Shown here one piece after another: positions 9,382 through 18,344 of a DNA stretch of 64,000 nucleotides. Position 1 is the first letter of the stretch; each line of letters begins with the position of its first letter. The translations under genes and the position numbers were made by a program. The notes beneath the pieces are model-generated. The model ran no database searches. It was not told the origin of the DNA and saw only the letters and a list, made by a program, of their open reading frames with translations. The stretch comes from an uncultured Propionibacteriaceae bacterium. Lineage in GTDB: Bacteria > Actinomycetota > Actinomycetes > Propionibacteriales > Propionibacteriaceae. Location of the stretch: contig CAMDZW010000002.1 of assembly GCA_945911015.1 (NCBI GenBank), positions 124,001 to 188,000 of the forward strand, written 5' to 3'.

Positions 9382-9478
9382 GCTGCTGTTGGGCCCTGAG
9401 CTGCTGTTGGGCCCTGAGCTGCTGTTGGGCCCTGAGCTGCTGTTGGGCCCTGAGCCGCGGTTGGCCCCTGAGCTGCTC
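9376..9478. repeat. 18-bp tandem repeat, about 5.7 copies
   Basis: Unit CCCTGAGCTGCTGTTGGG. Copies 1-4 (9376-9447) are identical, copy 5 (9448-9465) has three changes, and copy 6 (from 9466) breaks off after about 13 bases. The nudC TGA is inside copy 1 and the array stops 14 bases before the recD stop, so it fills the convergent nudC/recD gap. Each junction makes GGGCCC, a small palindrome. Copy number looks prone to slippage. Confidence 0.9.
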
Positions 9479-9491
9479 GGACTGGGGGAGG

Positions 9492-11402
9492 TCACAGCCG
9501 GGTACGTAGCCCACTGGCCCGGTTGGCCGGACGGGACACCGCCCGGTGCAGCGCAGCGAGCGAACCGATGATCGTCACCCGATCGGTCGCCCGGGTGACC
9601 GCGGTGTAGACCAGCTCGCGAGTCAACAGCGGCGATTCCTGTGGTGGCAACACAAAGGTCACCTCGGTGAACTGGCTTCCCTGACCTTGGTGGACGGTCA
9701 TGGCGTGGACGGTCTGCACCTTCTCCAAACGGGACGGGGCATGCGCCAAGGGCTGACCGTCTCGGGGAAAGACAGCACGCAGCCCGTGACCGGTGTCGAT
9801 CACCACACCGGTGTCACCGTTGAACAGGCCCAGCTCGTAGTTGTTGGCGGTGATCAACACGGGCCGACCGACATACCAGGCTTCGCCGTGGGGCCCGTGG
9901 GACTCCTGACCCACCTGCTGCCACCACCGCTCGATCTCCCGGGTCCACCGCCGCACGCCGAACGGTCCGCTGCGATGGGCACAGAGCACCCGGTGGGCAT
10001 CGAGAGCCGTGGCAGCCCGTCGCGCGTCGCCCGCCTTGGCCGCCTCCACCATCTCGATCGCCGCTCGCTGGGAGCGCTGCCGGACCTGGGTGAGTTGGTC
10101 GAGCCTGAGGTCGTCGGGGTCGACGGCGATGAACTCGAGATCGTCATGGCCGGCTGCGGCAACCTCACAGGCGCGATCGGCATCGCCTTCGCGGATGGCG
10201 GTGGCCAGTTGGCTGATGGCGCCGGCGAAGCGCCATGTGTGGGTCAACCGGACCACACCCGAACGGATGTCGTCGGGGAGTGCGATGCCGCGGCCGTCGT
10301 CGGCGAAGGAGGCCAACCGCTCCTGCGGTGGTCCGGCGGCGGGTGGATCGTCGGCCGTGGTGGTGGCGTGGGGGAGTGCGTGGACGATGTCGGCCATCAC
10401 CGCGCCGGCTTCGACGCTGGTCAACTGGTCGGGGTCGCCGACCAAGATGAGCCGGGCGTCGGGCCGGATCGCCTCCAGCAGACGGGCCATCATCGGCAGC
10501 GACACCATCGACATCTCATCGACCACGACCACCTCGTACGGCAGGTGGTTGGCCGCATGGTGCACGAATCGGCCCGGCCGGTCCCAGATCGAGCCGAGCA
10601 GCCGGTGCAGGGTGCTTGCGGTCAACGAGCCGACCCGGTCCCGGTCATCGGGAGGCAGCTTCGCGGTCGCCTCGGCGACAGCCTCGGCGAGGCGGGCGGC
10701 CGCCTTACCGGTGGGCGCTGCGAGAGCGACCCGACGCTGGCCGGGCTGGTCGGCCAACAGGGCCAGCAGTTTGGCCACGGTGGTCGTCTTGCCCGTGCCG
10801 GGCCCACCGGCAAGGACAGTCACCTGGCCGAGCACTGCGGCGGCGGCGGCAATCCGCTGCCGGTCGGCCTCGGCCGGCCCCAGATCGCGGGGATCGAAGA
10901 TCCGGTCCAGACCCGCGCGGAGCCGGTCGCGGTCGACGGTCGGCACCCCGCCGAGCCGGGAGCGCAGCTGGGTCCGTACGAGTTCCTCCTCGCCCCAGTA
11001 CCGTTCCAGATAAAGGGTGTTGTCGACCAACCGCAGCGGACGGGTCGGACCGCCCGTACCGTCGGTGACCAAGGGACTGGCCCGCAGCGCCGCGAGCCAC
11101 TCCTGGGGCTCGGGCCAGGGCAGGTCGTCGGAGTCCACCTGTTCCTCGGCCGCTTCGAAGACGATGTCTGCGGCGGTGGTCAGGTCGACACAGACCGAAC
11201 CGGCCCGCAGGGCCCGTACGGTCAACGCCACGGCCAGCAGGACCAGATCACTGGGCTCCCCGCCGATCCGGCTCAGCCCGAGCGCGGTGTGGACGTCGGC
11301 CAGCCCCAACACCCCGGCGGCATGGAACCGGCCCAGCAGGCTGTTGGCTGCCTCCGGCCCGCCGTCGCTGAGCCGCACTGCGGTTTCGGTCTCAGTGCGC
11401 AT
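9492..11402 (-). CDS. recD: exodeoxyribonuclease V alpha subunit (RecD helicase)
   Basis: 636 aa SF1B 5'-3' helicase. Walker A GGPGTGKTTT is near residue 200, motif II VVVDEMSMV follows, and the C-terminal UvrD-like fold ends with YTAVTRATDRVTI. It is the faster motor in RecBCD, tracking on the 5' strand. The ATG at 11402 is preceded by AGGAGG with about 7 bases spacing and overlaps the recB stop by 11 bases, so recB-recD are coupled. Convergent with nudC across the 18-bp repeat array. Motifs are intact; only the usual RecD/RecD2 ambiguity exists, settled by the recC-recB neighbours. Confidence 0.93.
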   Translation of the reverse strand: MRTETETAVRLSDGGPEAANSLLGRFHAAGVLGLADVHTALGLSRIGGEPSDLVLLAVALTVRALRAGSVCVDLTTAADIVFEAAEEQVDSDDLPWPEPQEWLAALRASPLVTDGTGGPTRPLRLVDNTLYLERYWGEEELVRTQLRSRLGGVPTVDRDRLRAGLDRIFDPRDLGPAEADRQRIAAAAAVLGQVTVLAGGPGTGKTTTVAKLLALLADQPGQRRVALAAPTGKAAARLAEAVAEATAKLPPDDRDRVGSLTASTLHRLLGSIWDRPGRFVHHAANHLPYEVVVVDEMSMVSLPMMARLLEAIRPDARLILVGDPDQLTSVEAGAVMADIVHALPHATTTADDPPAAGPPQERLASFADDGRGIALPDDIRSGVVRLTHTWRFAGAISQLATAIREGDADRACEVAAAGHDDLEFIAVDPDDLRLDQLTQVRQRSQRAAIEMVEAAKAGDARRAATALDAHRVLCAHRSGPFGVRRWTREIERWWQQVGQESHGPHGEAWYVGRPVLITANNYELGLFNGDTGVVIDTGHGLRAVFPRDGQPLAHAPSRLEKVQTVHAMTVHQGQGSQFTEVTFVLPPQESPLLTRELVYTAVTRATDRVTIIGSLAALHRAVSRPANRASGLRTRL

Positions 11403-14400
11403 CGGGCACCTCCTGCTCGATGGTGCCCGACAGCAGATCACTGAGCGCGATCACCAGTTCTGGGCCGGGGTCCCAGCTGAAGACCCCGTACGGGACGCCG
11501 TCGACGGTGGGTGTGTCCGGCCCGGCCATGCCACGGACGAAGAGGTAGGCGATGCCACCGAGGTGCGTCGCCGGATCGTAACCAGGGAGGCGCCACGACA
11601 GGAAGCGATGCAGCGCGACCGAGTAGAGCAGGGCCTGCAGCGGATAGTGCGCACGCATCATTGCCTCGGCGACCCGATCGGGGTGGTAGCTGGCCACGGT
11701 GAGCGGCTGGCCGAACTCACCAAGCCAGTTGGACTTGTAGTCCACCACCAGATGCCGGTCCGGACCACCGCCCGGTGCGGAGACCCGGAGCACCGAGTCG
11801 ATCGAACCGGTCAGGAACCCGCGCAACACCTGGCCCCCGGTCGGTTCGGCTGCCAACATCGCCGGATAGGCGTGCAGATGGGGATGGTCGGCGACATGTA
11901 CGGCCAGCACCGCCGCCAGGTCGGCGACGGTCACCCGGGTCGGTCGTGGCTGGTCTCCACCGGCCAGAGGGAGCTCGAAGTCCAGCTCGGAGAGACGATC
12001 GGTCACGGCGAAGTCGCAGAGCCGCCGGTCGTCGGCCAACGGACCCAGGGGAGTCCGGAAGGCAGGCACCAGAGCGTCGGCCAGAGCCTCGGCATCGACG
12101 GGGTAGGGCGTGCGCGTCAACTCGGCAGCCGTGCGCTGGCGCAGCTCGGCCCGCAGATCGGCGGCCGTGGCATCGGCATGTTCGTAGATGGCGTGCATGA
12201 TCGTGCCGAACTCGGTGCCGGCCGGCAGATCGCCCATCGGTGAGGCCACCGTTGCGGCCGGGTCGGTGGCCGGCGCTGGGGCGGTCCCGGGCTCGTCGGG
12301 GCCGGCCTGGGGCTCATCGCTGAGGCCGACCTCATCGTTTCCCCGTGCCTCGGGGTGGTCGTGTGCGGCAGCGGTCAGCGCACTGTAGGAGGTGCGTCGC
12401 CAGTCGTGGTCGACCACGCGCGTCCACGCCCGAGCGCTGAGATCCTCGGCCAAGGACGGATCGATGCCGAAGCGTCGCCGTGACCTGACCGGCGAACCGA
12501 TGGTGGCCGGGTCGACCACCTCGATCCCGATCCGCCGCGCATCGAGGTTGAGCTGGTCTGGACCACCGGGGCGCGGTGCGCGCTCCGGCGGTACCACGCC
12601 GGGGGTGCGCGGCCCGTAGAGCAGCCGGTGCAGCGCAGAGGTGCTGGTGTTGTACGACGGCACCCACCAGGTGATGACCTGGTGGCGGGCCCGGGTGGCG
12701 GCGACATAGAAACTGCGCAAGGTGTCGCCTGCCTCCTCGGCTCGCCACAGTTCGTGACGTTCATCGCGACCGGGGGCGGACTGGCCGCCGACGTCCAACA
12801 TCACGGCCCCGTCGGGGGAGTGGAACTGAAGCACGCGCCCCTTGTCGTTGTCGCGGGATTCCAGGTGGTGGTCCCAGGCCTCGGGCAACAGGACAAAGCC
12901 GTACTCAAGGCCCTTGGAACCGTGGACGGTGAGCACGTGGACCGCGTCGGTGTCGGTCTCGAGGCGACGGTGCTGGTCATCCTGGTCGGTGCGGGCTGCA
13001 TGTCGGATCGAGTCGGCGAGCCAGTCGGTGGCCGCCACCAGCCCAAGATGTTCGGTGCGCATCCGGGCATGGAGCAACTCCCCGATGTGGCGCAGATCGG
13101 TGATCATCCGGTCACCCTCGGGATGGGCCAGCAGCCGGGCCGGGAGGTCGTGGGAGGTCATCAGGGACTCGGTCAGTGCTGCGGCGCCCTGTTCGGAGAC
13201 CAATCGGGCCCAGCCCTGGATCGTCGCGGCGAGCTCGGCGAGATCGTCCTCCCCGGCGGTCGCCAACCTGGCGAAGTCCCAGCCGATGAACGGCGTCAGC
13301 GCTGCACGACGGTTGGTGCCTGCCCGCGGATCCGACAGTGCCTGCAGCAAGGTCAGCCAGTGCTGGGCCATCTCCTGGCTGAAGATGCTGGCCCCGCCGG
13401 TCTGGACGGCTGGGATCCCGGCGTCGACCAGCGCACGGACCACCGCTGTCGCGGTCCGGTTGCGGTTCACCAGGACGGCGATGTCGCGGGGCTCGACTTC
13501 TCGCCACTGCTCGCCGTCGGGACAGGTCTGGGTCCCGTCGTTGAGCAGCTGGTCGATCTGGGCGACGACATCGTTGATGACCACCGGCCGGATCGCGTTG
13601 ACCCGATGGTTCTCCTCGCCCTCGGGGCTGGTCAGCGCCCGGATCCGGATGGGCGTGGCGGGCCCGTGGGCGGTGCGGACCCGAGGCTCGGTGTGACTGG
13701 CCCGGACGGGACGGACGACGATCCTGGGGTCGCCCAGGGCGGCTCCGGCGAAGAGTTCGTCGACCGCGTCGACCACCGCCTCGTCGCTGCGCCAGTTGGT
13801 GGTGAGGGTGCCGTGCCGGTCGGCGGCGCTGACCGCTGCCAGATAGGCCTGCACATCGGCGCCGCGGAACCGGTAGATCGCCTGCTTCGGGTCACCGATC
13901 AGGATCAAGGTGGTGTGACCATGGAAGGCCCGATGGACGATGTCCCACTGCACCGGGTCGGTGTCCTGGAACTCGTCGACCAGCACGACCCGGTAGCGGG
14001 CACGCAGCAGGTCGACAGCGTCGGGGCCGGTGACCGGATCGGTCAACGAGTCCCGTAGCTCGGTGAGCAGGTCGTCATGGGTGACCAGTCGCTGAGCGCG
14101 TTGCCGACGTCGTACCTCGTCGCGGACGTCATGGGCGAACTCCACCCGGGCCGTGATGGTCGCGTTGCGGCATTCGGGGCTGCCTCGGCCCGGCACCAGC
14201 TCACACTCGGGATGGGCGACCACATCACGGGCGATCCAGGCGGCGTTGGTCGGGCTCAGTGACGGTCGGTCCTGATCGGCATGATGTTTGAGGTACAGGT
14301 CGGTGGTGACTTCGGCGGTCAGCTCGTCGAGGGAGTCGGCGAAGGTGCGATCCGGATCGGTCCGGGCCAGCACCCCCAACCCGTCGAGCATCCGGGCACA

Positions 14401-14895
14401 GAATTCGTGGATGGTGGCGATCGTGGCATCGTCGAACTCATCCAGGGCGACCGACAGCCGATGGGCCCGCTGGGCCACGATGTCGGGCTCGTCGCCGATG
14501 AGCAGGGCAACAATCGGATCGGTCGGGTCGGGGACCGCAGAGCCGGCCAGGTGGGTGCGGAGTGCAGCCTCGGTCTCGACCAACCGAGCCCGGATCCGGA
14601 GCCGCAGTTCCTTGGTCGCCGCCCGGCTGAAGGTGACCAGCAGCAGCTGCTCCAAAGGGATGCCGTCGGCGAGATAGCGGGCCGCCAGGGCGGCGATGGT
14701 CCAGGTCTTGCCGGTGCCGGCACTGGCTTCGAGGACCGTGGTGCCGCTGGGGAGGTCACCGGCCGCGTCGAAGGTCGGCAGGGTGGTCACCGAGTCGGGG
14801 TTCATCGGATCGGGGTTCATCGACTCGGGGTTCATCTGATCGGGGTTCATCGACTCGGGGTTCATCTGATCGGGGTTCATCGGGTCGGGGGTCAT
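11392..14895 (-). CDS. recB: exodeoxyribonuclease V beta subunit (RecB helicase-nuclease)
   Basis: 1167 aa. After a repetitive N-terminal tail (residues 1-35) comes an SF1A motor with Walker A ASAGTGKTW near residue 60, VDEFQDTDPVQ, THGSKGLEYGF-like motif V and YVAATRARHQV. The C-terminal nuclease has LVVDYKSNWLG near residue 1050. RecB unwinds 3'-5' and carries the only RecBCD nuclease. The ATG at 14895 overlaps the recC stop (ATGA). Six more in-frame ATGs follow at 15-base steps inside the repeat, so the true N-terminus could be any of them or the GTG at 14790; the catalytic body is unaffected. Confidence 0.92.
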   Translation of the reverse strand: MTPDPMNPDQMNPESMNPDQMNPESMNPDPMNPDSVTTLPTFDAAGDLPSGTTVLEASAGTGKTWTIAALAARYLADGIPLEQLLLVTFSRAATKELRLRIRARLVETEAALRTHLAGSAVPDPTDPIVALLIGDEPDIVAQRAHRLSVALDEFDDATIATIHEFCARMLDGLGVLARTDPDRTFADSLDELTAEVTTDLYLKHHADQDRPSLSPTNAAWIARDVVAHPECELVPGRGSPECRNATITARVEFAHDVRDEVRRRQRAQRLVTHDDLLTELRDSLTDPVTGPDAVDLLRARYRVVLVDEFQDTDPVQWDIVHRAFHGHTTLILIGDPKQAIYRFRGADVQAYLAAVSAADRHGTLTTNWRSDEAVVDAVDELFAGAALGDPRIVVRPVRASHTEPRVRTAHGPATPIRIRALTSPEGEENHRVNAIRPVVINDVVAQIDQLLNDGTQTCPDGEQWREVEPRDIAVLVNRNRTATAVVRALVDAGIPAVQTGGASIFSQEMAQHWLTLLQALSDPRAGTNRRAALTPFIGWDFARLATAGEDDLAELAATIQGWARLVSEQGAAALTESLMTSHDLPARLLAHPEGDRMITDLRHIGELLHARMRTEHLGLVAATDWLADSIRHAARTDQDDQHRRLETDTDAVHVLTVHGSKGLEYGFVLLPEAWDHHLESRDNDKGRVLQFHSPDGAVMLDVGGQSAPGRDERHELWRAEEAGDTLRSFYVAATRARHQVITWWVPSYNTSTSALHRLLYGPRTPGVVPPERAPRPGGPDQLNLDARRIGIEVVDPATIGSPVRSRRRFGIDPSLAEDLSARAWTRVVDHDWRRTSYSALTAAAHDHPEARGNDEVGLSDEPQAGPDEPGTAPAPATDPAATVASPMGDLPAGTEFGTIMHAIYEHADATAADLRAELRQRTAAELTRTPYPVDAEALADALVPAFRTPLGPLADDRRLCDFAVTDRLSELDFELPLAGGDQPRPTRVTVADLAAVLAVHVADHPHLHAYPAMLAAEPTGGQVLRGFLTGSIDSVLRVSAPGGGPDRHLVVDYKSNWLGEFGQPLTVASYHPDRVAEAMMRAHYPLQALLYSVALHRFLSWRLPGYDPATHLGGIAYLFVRGMAGPDTPTVDGVPYGVFSWDPGPELVIALSDLLSGTIEQEVPDAH
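14791..14895 (-). repeat. 15-bp coding tandem repeat at recB N-terminus (7 units)
   Basis: Seven 15-base units encode the pentapeptide M-(N/T)-P-(D/E)-(Q/S/P), read as MTPDP, MNPDQ, MNPES, MNPDQ, MNPES, MNPDP, MNPDS. Each unit starts with an in-frame ATG. The repeat sits before the conserved RecB fold and is not part of it. A change by whole units keeps the frame. Confidence 0.93.
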
Positions 14896-17800
14896 GCGCG
14901 AAGTCCTTGTGCTCGCTGAATCAGCGGATGGAACAGACGACGGGCCAGGGACTGGAAACGGCTCGTCTCCAACTCCCGGTCAGGGCCGCGGTGCTCGTCC
15001 GGCTGGGCGGGGGCGGCTCGCAGCTGAGCCAGACCGGGGCCGTGGAACAGCTCCCACAGATGGTCGGACTCGAACTCTCGGGTCCTGGCGATGCCCTCCC
15101 AGGCCAGGTCAGGGCTGCGACCCTGTGTTCGGCGCAGTGCATAGGCTCCTGCCGTCTTCGGCGGCAGCGGCAATGGCTCGCTCAGCCCGAGCTGACGCAG
15201 TGCGAGTGCATCGGCCAGGACCGCCCGGGCGAAGGCCGGAGTGACCGGTCCGAGGACAGCTGGTTGGGCGGCACGGGCGACGACGACCGCGCTCCATTCC
15301 TGGTCGGGTTCGGTGCAGGTCAATGCGAGCAACTGCCACCAGGCCTCGAGCCAATGGGTCGGATTGAGCCTGGAGTAGTTGGTGACCACGACGTGGTTGC
15401 CGTGGATGCGGGTGGCTGCACCGGTGAGCGACCAGGTCGAACCGTCGGCATGGTCGCCGGTGGCCTCGAGATCGAGTTGGCGCCGAGGCTGTCCGATCCA
15501 CGGCGTCAGCGCCCGGGTCAGGTCGTCGACATTGCCCAAGATCTTGTCGAAGGCGAAGCTGCCGATCCTGCGGGGTGGTAGCTCGCCGCGTCGCCACTCT
15601 GCCGCGACCAGGGCTGCCCGGTCGACACCATCGAGCTCGCCGGCCAGGATGCGGCTGCCGATCTGCCATTCGGCCAATCCATCCAGCTCGAGAGTCATGG
15701 CGTCGAGGTCATCGCTGCGAGCCTCGGAAGGTTCCGGCAGCGACAGCCCGGCACGATCTCGGAAGAAGGCCTTGACCGGATGTTTGAAGAATCTGGTCAG
15801 ATCGGCCAGGTCGACCTCGCGTGCCGGCGCGGGAGGATCCAACGGCGTCGTGGTGAACACCGGCCGGGCAGGAATGCGGGGCTGGACCGCGATCCGCGCC
15901 GCAGCCGCGGCAGCCCGGTCGAAGGACGGGGTCGGACTGTCCGGACCGAAGTTGCCCGGAGCATAGGGCTGGAGCGGGTGCGAGGTGATCAGCTGGTCGA
16001 GCAGTTGGTCGCGGTCCTGCGGGGCGACCAGAGCGGTCAGTGCTTCCTGGAGGGTGCCGATCGGCACGGCAGCCGGCTGCGGCGCATTGGTCCGTGGGTC
16101 CTTGCCCGTGTGGACGATCACCAGGACGTCCTGTGCTGCCATCAGGGCGTCGAGCAGCAGCTGACGGTCCTCAGCGCGGCGGTCCCGATCGCCGACCCGC
16201 ACATCGAGGGCGAGGATGTCGTCACCGTCGGTGCCCTGCCCGCGGGGGAAGGCCTGATCGTCCATCCCGAGCAAGCAGATCACCCGATGTGGCACCGAGC
16301 GCATGGGCGCCAGCGACGACAGGGTCAGGCTGCCGGTGCGGAAGTTCGCTCGCGCGGGCCGTCCTTGCAAGGAGGCCCCCAACACGGCACGGATGTCGCC
16401 CAGGTCCAACTCGGAATCGTCGTCGATGTCCTCGGCGACCGCTTGGATGGTGCCCCAGGCATGGGAGCGTTGCCAGTCCTCGCCCGGCTCGGGGGCGAGC
16501 AGCAGGTCCATCGCCCGGTGCAGGACCGCGACCCAGCCGGACAGAGTGTGGGGCCGGCCCAGATCGGCCAGCACCGAACGGAGTCGGTCGACGAATTCGA
16601 CCAGCCGTCCGACCAGGTCCACCGAGGAGGAGTCGACCCGGTCCAGTGGCAGCACCAGTCCGACATGGTCATGGTTCGTCTCCGACAGCGCCACACCCAG
16701 TAGCATCCGGTCCAGTCCTGCTTCGACCGTGTTCTGGCCGAAACCGTCGAGCCCGTAGCGAGCCCGATCGGCCACATCGAGACCCCACCGGATCCCGGAG
16801 TCCTTGACCAGGGCTTCAATGGTCTCGACATCGTCGGAGTCGAAACGGAACCGGGCTGACACCGGGGCCCGACCGCACAGGTCGACCAACGCGGATGCGG
16901 TGATCCGTGCGTGGGCCAACTCCAGCAGTCGCTCCACCACGGCAAGGATCGGGTTGACATCGCTGAGGGACTGGTCCGCGATCCGGACCCGGAGTCGCCG
17001 ACCCGGATGCGCCCGGTCGTCGAACCGCCCGGTGCCGACCGCATCGAAACTGGCGGTGACCAACGGTGCGAACCGAGGAAGATCGGGACACATGATCATG
17101 ATGTCGCGCGGCTCGAGCTCGGGCCGGTCCGCCAACAGCCCGCAGACCACCTCGCGCAGCACCTCGACCTGACGGTCCGGCCCGTGACAGGAGTGGATCT
17201 GGACGCTTCGGTCCTCGGGCTCGACCCGGTGCGGGGTCGTCGGGGCGGCACGGTCGTCGAGGATGGTCTGCTGCAGCCGGCCCAACAGGGTGTCGGGCAG
17301 GGCCGGCTGGTCCAGCACGGAGTCGTCGACCCCGGCGTCGAGATGGCTGACCACATGTTGGAACTCATCGACCTCGCGACCCAGTCGATCCAGGACCGTG
17401 CTGCCGCCCGCACGATGGAGCATCCTCACTCGAGGTGGCCACAACTCGCCGGGCTGGCCGGTCAGTGCCTGCCATCGGGTCGGCGAGGGATGGGCCAACC
17501 ACAGGTGGATCTGGTGGTGCACAGCCAGGGCGTCGAGCATGACGCGGTCGAGGCGATCGAGACGGTTCAACCCGAAGATCGAGATCCTCGCGGGCAGATC
17601 CAGTGCCTCAGGGCGGTCCCGCAACACCGTGGTGACATGGTCGATCCGCTCGGCCGGAGAGGGGACTGCCACGGTGGCCCGGACCGTACGCCAGATCTCG
17701 GCCTGCCACCGGTGGCGGTGGGTCAAGGGCTGCCCGGCGCCGTCGACATCGTCGCCGGCCAACCAGGCCAACACCATCGCGGGCCGCTGCCGGGCATAGC

Positions 17801-18254
17801 GGTGGAAGAGGCCGGCGATCCGGGATGCGGTGACGAAGCGTCGGCCTGTCGTGGGGGCGCTCCCTGAGGAGGTCGCGCCGACATGACGACTGACCGGTTC
17901 GGCCCACAGTTCATGGGCATGGGTGTCGATGGCCTTCAGGACCGACCAGGTCAGTGCCCCGGGCAGCCACGGATCTGTTCCGTCGGCAGGCAACAGGTCG
18001 GCTGATGCGGTGGTCCACAGTTGGGACAGCCAGGGGCCGAACGGGACGAAGTCGACCCCGGCCGTGACGCCCAGACGCATCGACAGGGCCTGTCCCAGCC
18101 AGCGCTCGACACCTGGGGTCGGGACGCTGACCACCTCGCTGCAGAACGGATCGAGCGGCTCGTCGGCGAGCAGCTGGGCGAGCCCGTCGATGAGCTGGCT
18201 GGAGCGGGCCGCCCGGTGCAGGTGGATCCGCGGTGACGTGTGCTGGTCGGTCAT
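14892..18254 (-). CDS. recC: exodeoxyribonuclease V gamma subunit (RecC)
   Basis: About 1120 aa, first gene of the recC-recB-recD operon. The start HLHRAARSSQLIDGLAQLL and the VPTPGVERWLGQALSMRLGV segment are typical RecC N-terminal sequence. The helicase fold is present but lacks Walker A, as expected for the subunit that splits DNA strands and scans for Chi. LLGMDDQAFPRG is also a RecC hallmark. ATG 18254 is chosen; on the minus strand TAGGGT lies 10 bases before it, suggesting a leaderless or near-leaderless mRNA. In-frame GTGs at 18260-18281 are alternatives. The gene is divergent from uvrD2 across about 90 bases. Confidence 0.9.
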   Translation of the reverse strand: MTDQHTSPRIHLHRAARSSQLIDGLAQLLADEPLDPFCSEVVSVPTPGVERWLGQALSMRLGVTAGVDFVPFGPWLSQLWTTASADLLPADGTDPWLPGALTWSVLKAIDTHAHELWAEPVSRHVGATSSGSAPTTGRRFVTASRIAGLFHRYARQRPAMVLAWLAGDDVDGAGQPLTHRHRWQAEIWRTVRATVAVPSPAERIDHVTTVLRDRPEALDLPARISIFGLNRLDRLDRVMLDALAVHHQIHLWLAHPSPTRWQALTGQPGELWPPRVRMLHRAGGSTVLDRLGREVDEFQHVVSHLDAGVDDSVLDQPALPDTLLGRLQQTILDDRAAPTTPHRVEPEDRSVQIHSCHGPDRQVEVLREVVCGLLADRPELEPRDIMIMCPDLPRFAPLVTASFDAVGTGRFDDRAHPGRRLRVRIADQSLSDVNPILAVVERLLELAHARITASALVDLCGRAPVSARFRFDSDDVETIEALVKDSGIRWGLDVADRARYGLDGFGQNTVEAGLDRMLLGVALSETNHDHVGLVLPLDRVDSSSVDLVGRLVEFVDRLRSVLADLGRPHTLSGWVAVLHRAMDLLLAPEPGEDWQRSHAWGTIQAVAEDIDDDSELDLGDIRAVLGASLQGRPARANFRTGSLTLSSLAPMRSVPHRVICLLGMDDQAFPRGQGTDGDDILALDVRVGDRDRRAEDRQLLLDALMAAQDVLVIVHTGKDPRTNAPQPAAVPIGTLQEALTALVAPQDRDQLLDQLITSHPLQPYAPGNFGPDSPTPSFDRAAAAAARIAVQPRIPARPVFTTTPLDPPAPAREVDLADLTRFFKHPVKAFFRDRAGLSLPEPSEARSDDLDAMTLELDGLAEWQIGSRILAGELDGVDRAALVAAEWRRGELPPRRIGSFAFDKILGNVDDLTRALTPWIGQPRRQLDLEATGDHADGSTWSLTGAATRIHGNHVVVTNYSRLNPTHWLEAWWQLLALTCTEPDQEWSAVVVARAAQPAVLGPVTPAFARAVLADALALRQLGLSEPLPLPPKTAGAYALRRTQGRSPDLAWEGIARTREFESDHLWELFHGPGLAQLRAAPAQPDEHRGPDRELETSRFQSLARRLFHPLIQRAQGLRA

Positions 18255-18331
18255 GGTGCGCACCACCCTAGAGGTCGGCACTGACAGGCGGCTCGGGACA
18301 GGCCTGACCGGTCGTTGTCAGTCCGGCTGAG

Positions 18332-18337
18332 TAGGGT
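18332..18337 (+). promoter_or_regulatory. -10 box of uvrD2 (leaderless)
   Basis: TAGGGT with exactly 7 bases to GTG 18345; no ribosome site fits this GTG. The box decides the start in favour of 18345 over ATG 18339. Confidence 0.5.
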
Positions 18338-18344
18338 GATGATC

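Noticed and set aside
9178-9495. Minus-strand frame encoding a GPNSSS repeat peptide through the 18-bp array
   Set aside because: It runs antisense to nudC and past the recD end; the repeat peptide is a by-product of the DNA repeat and has no start signal of its own.
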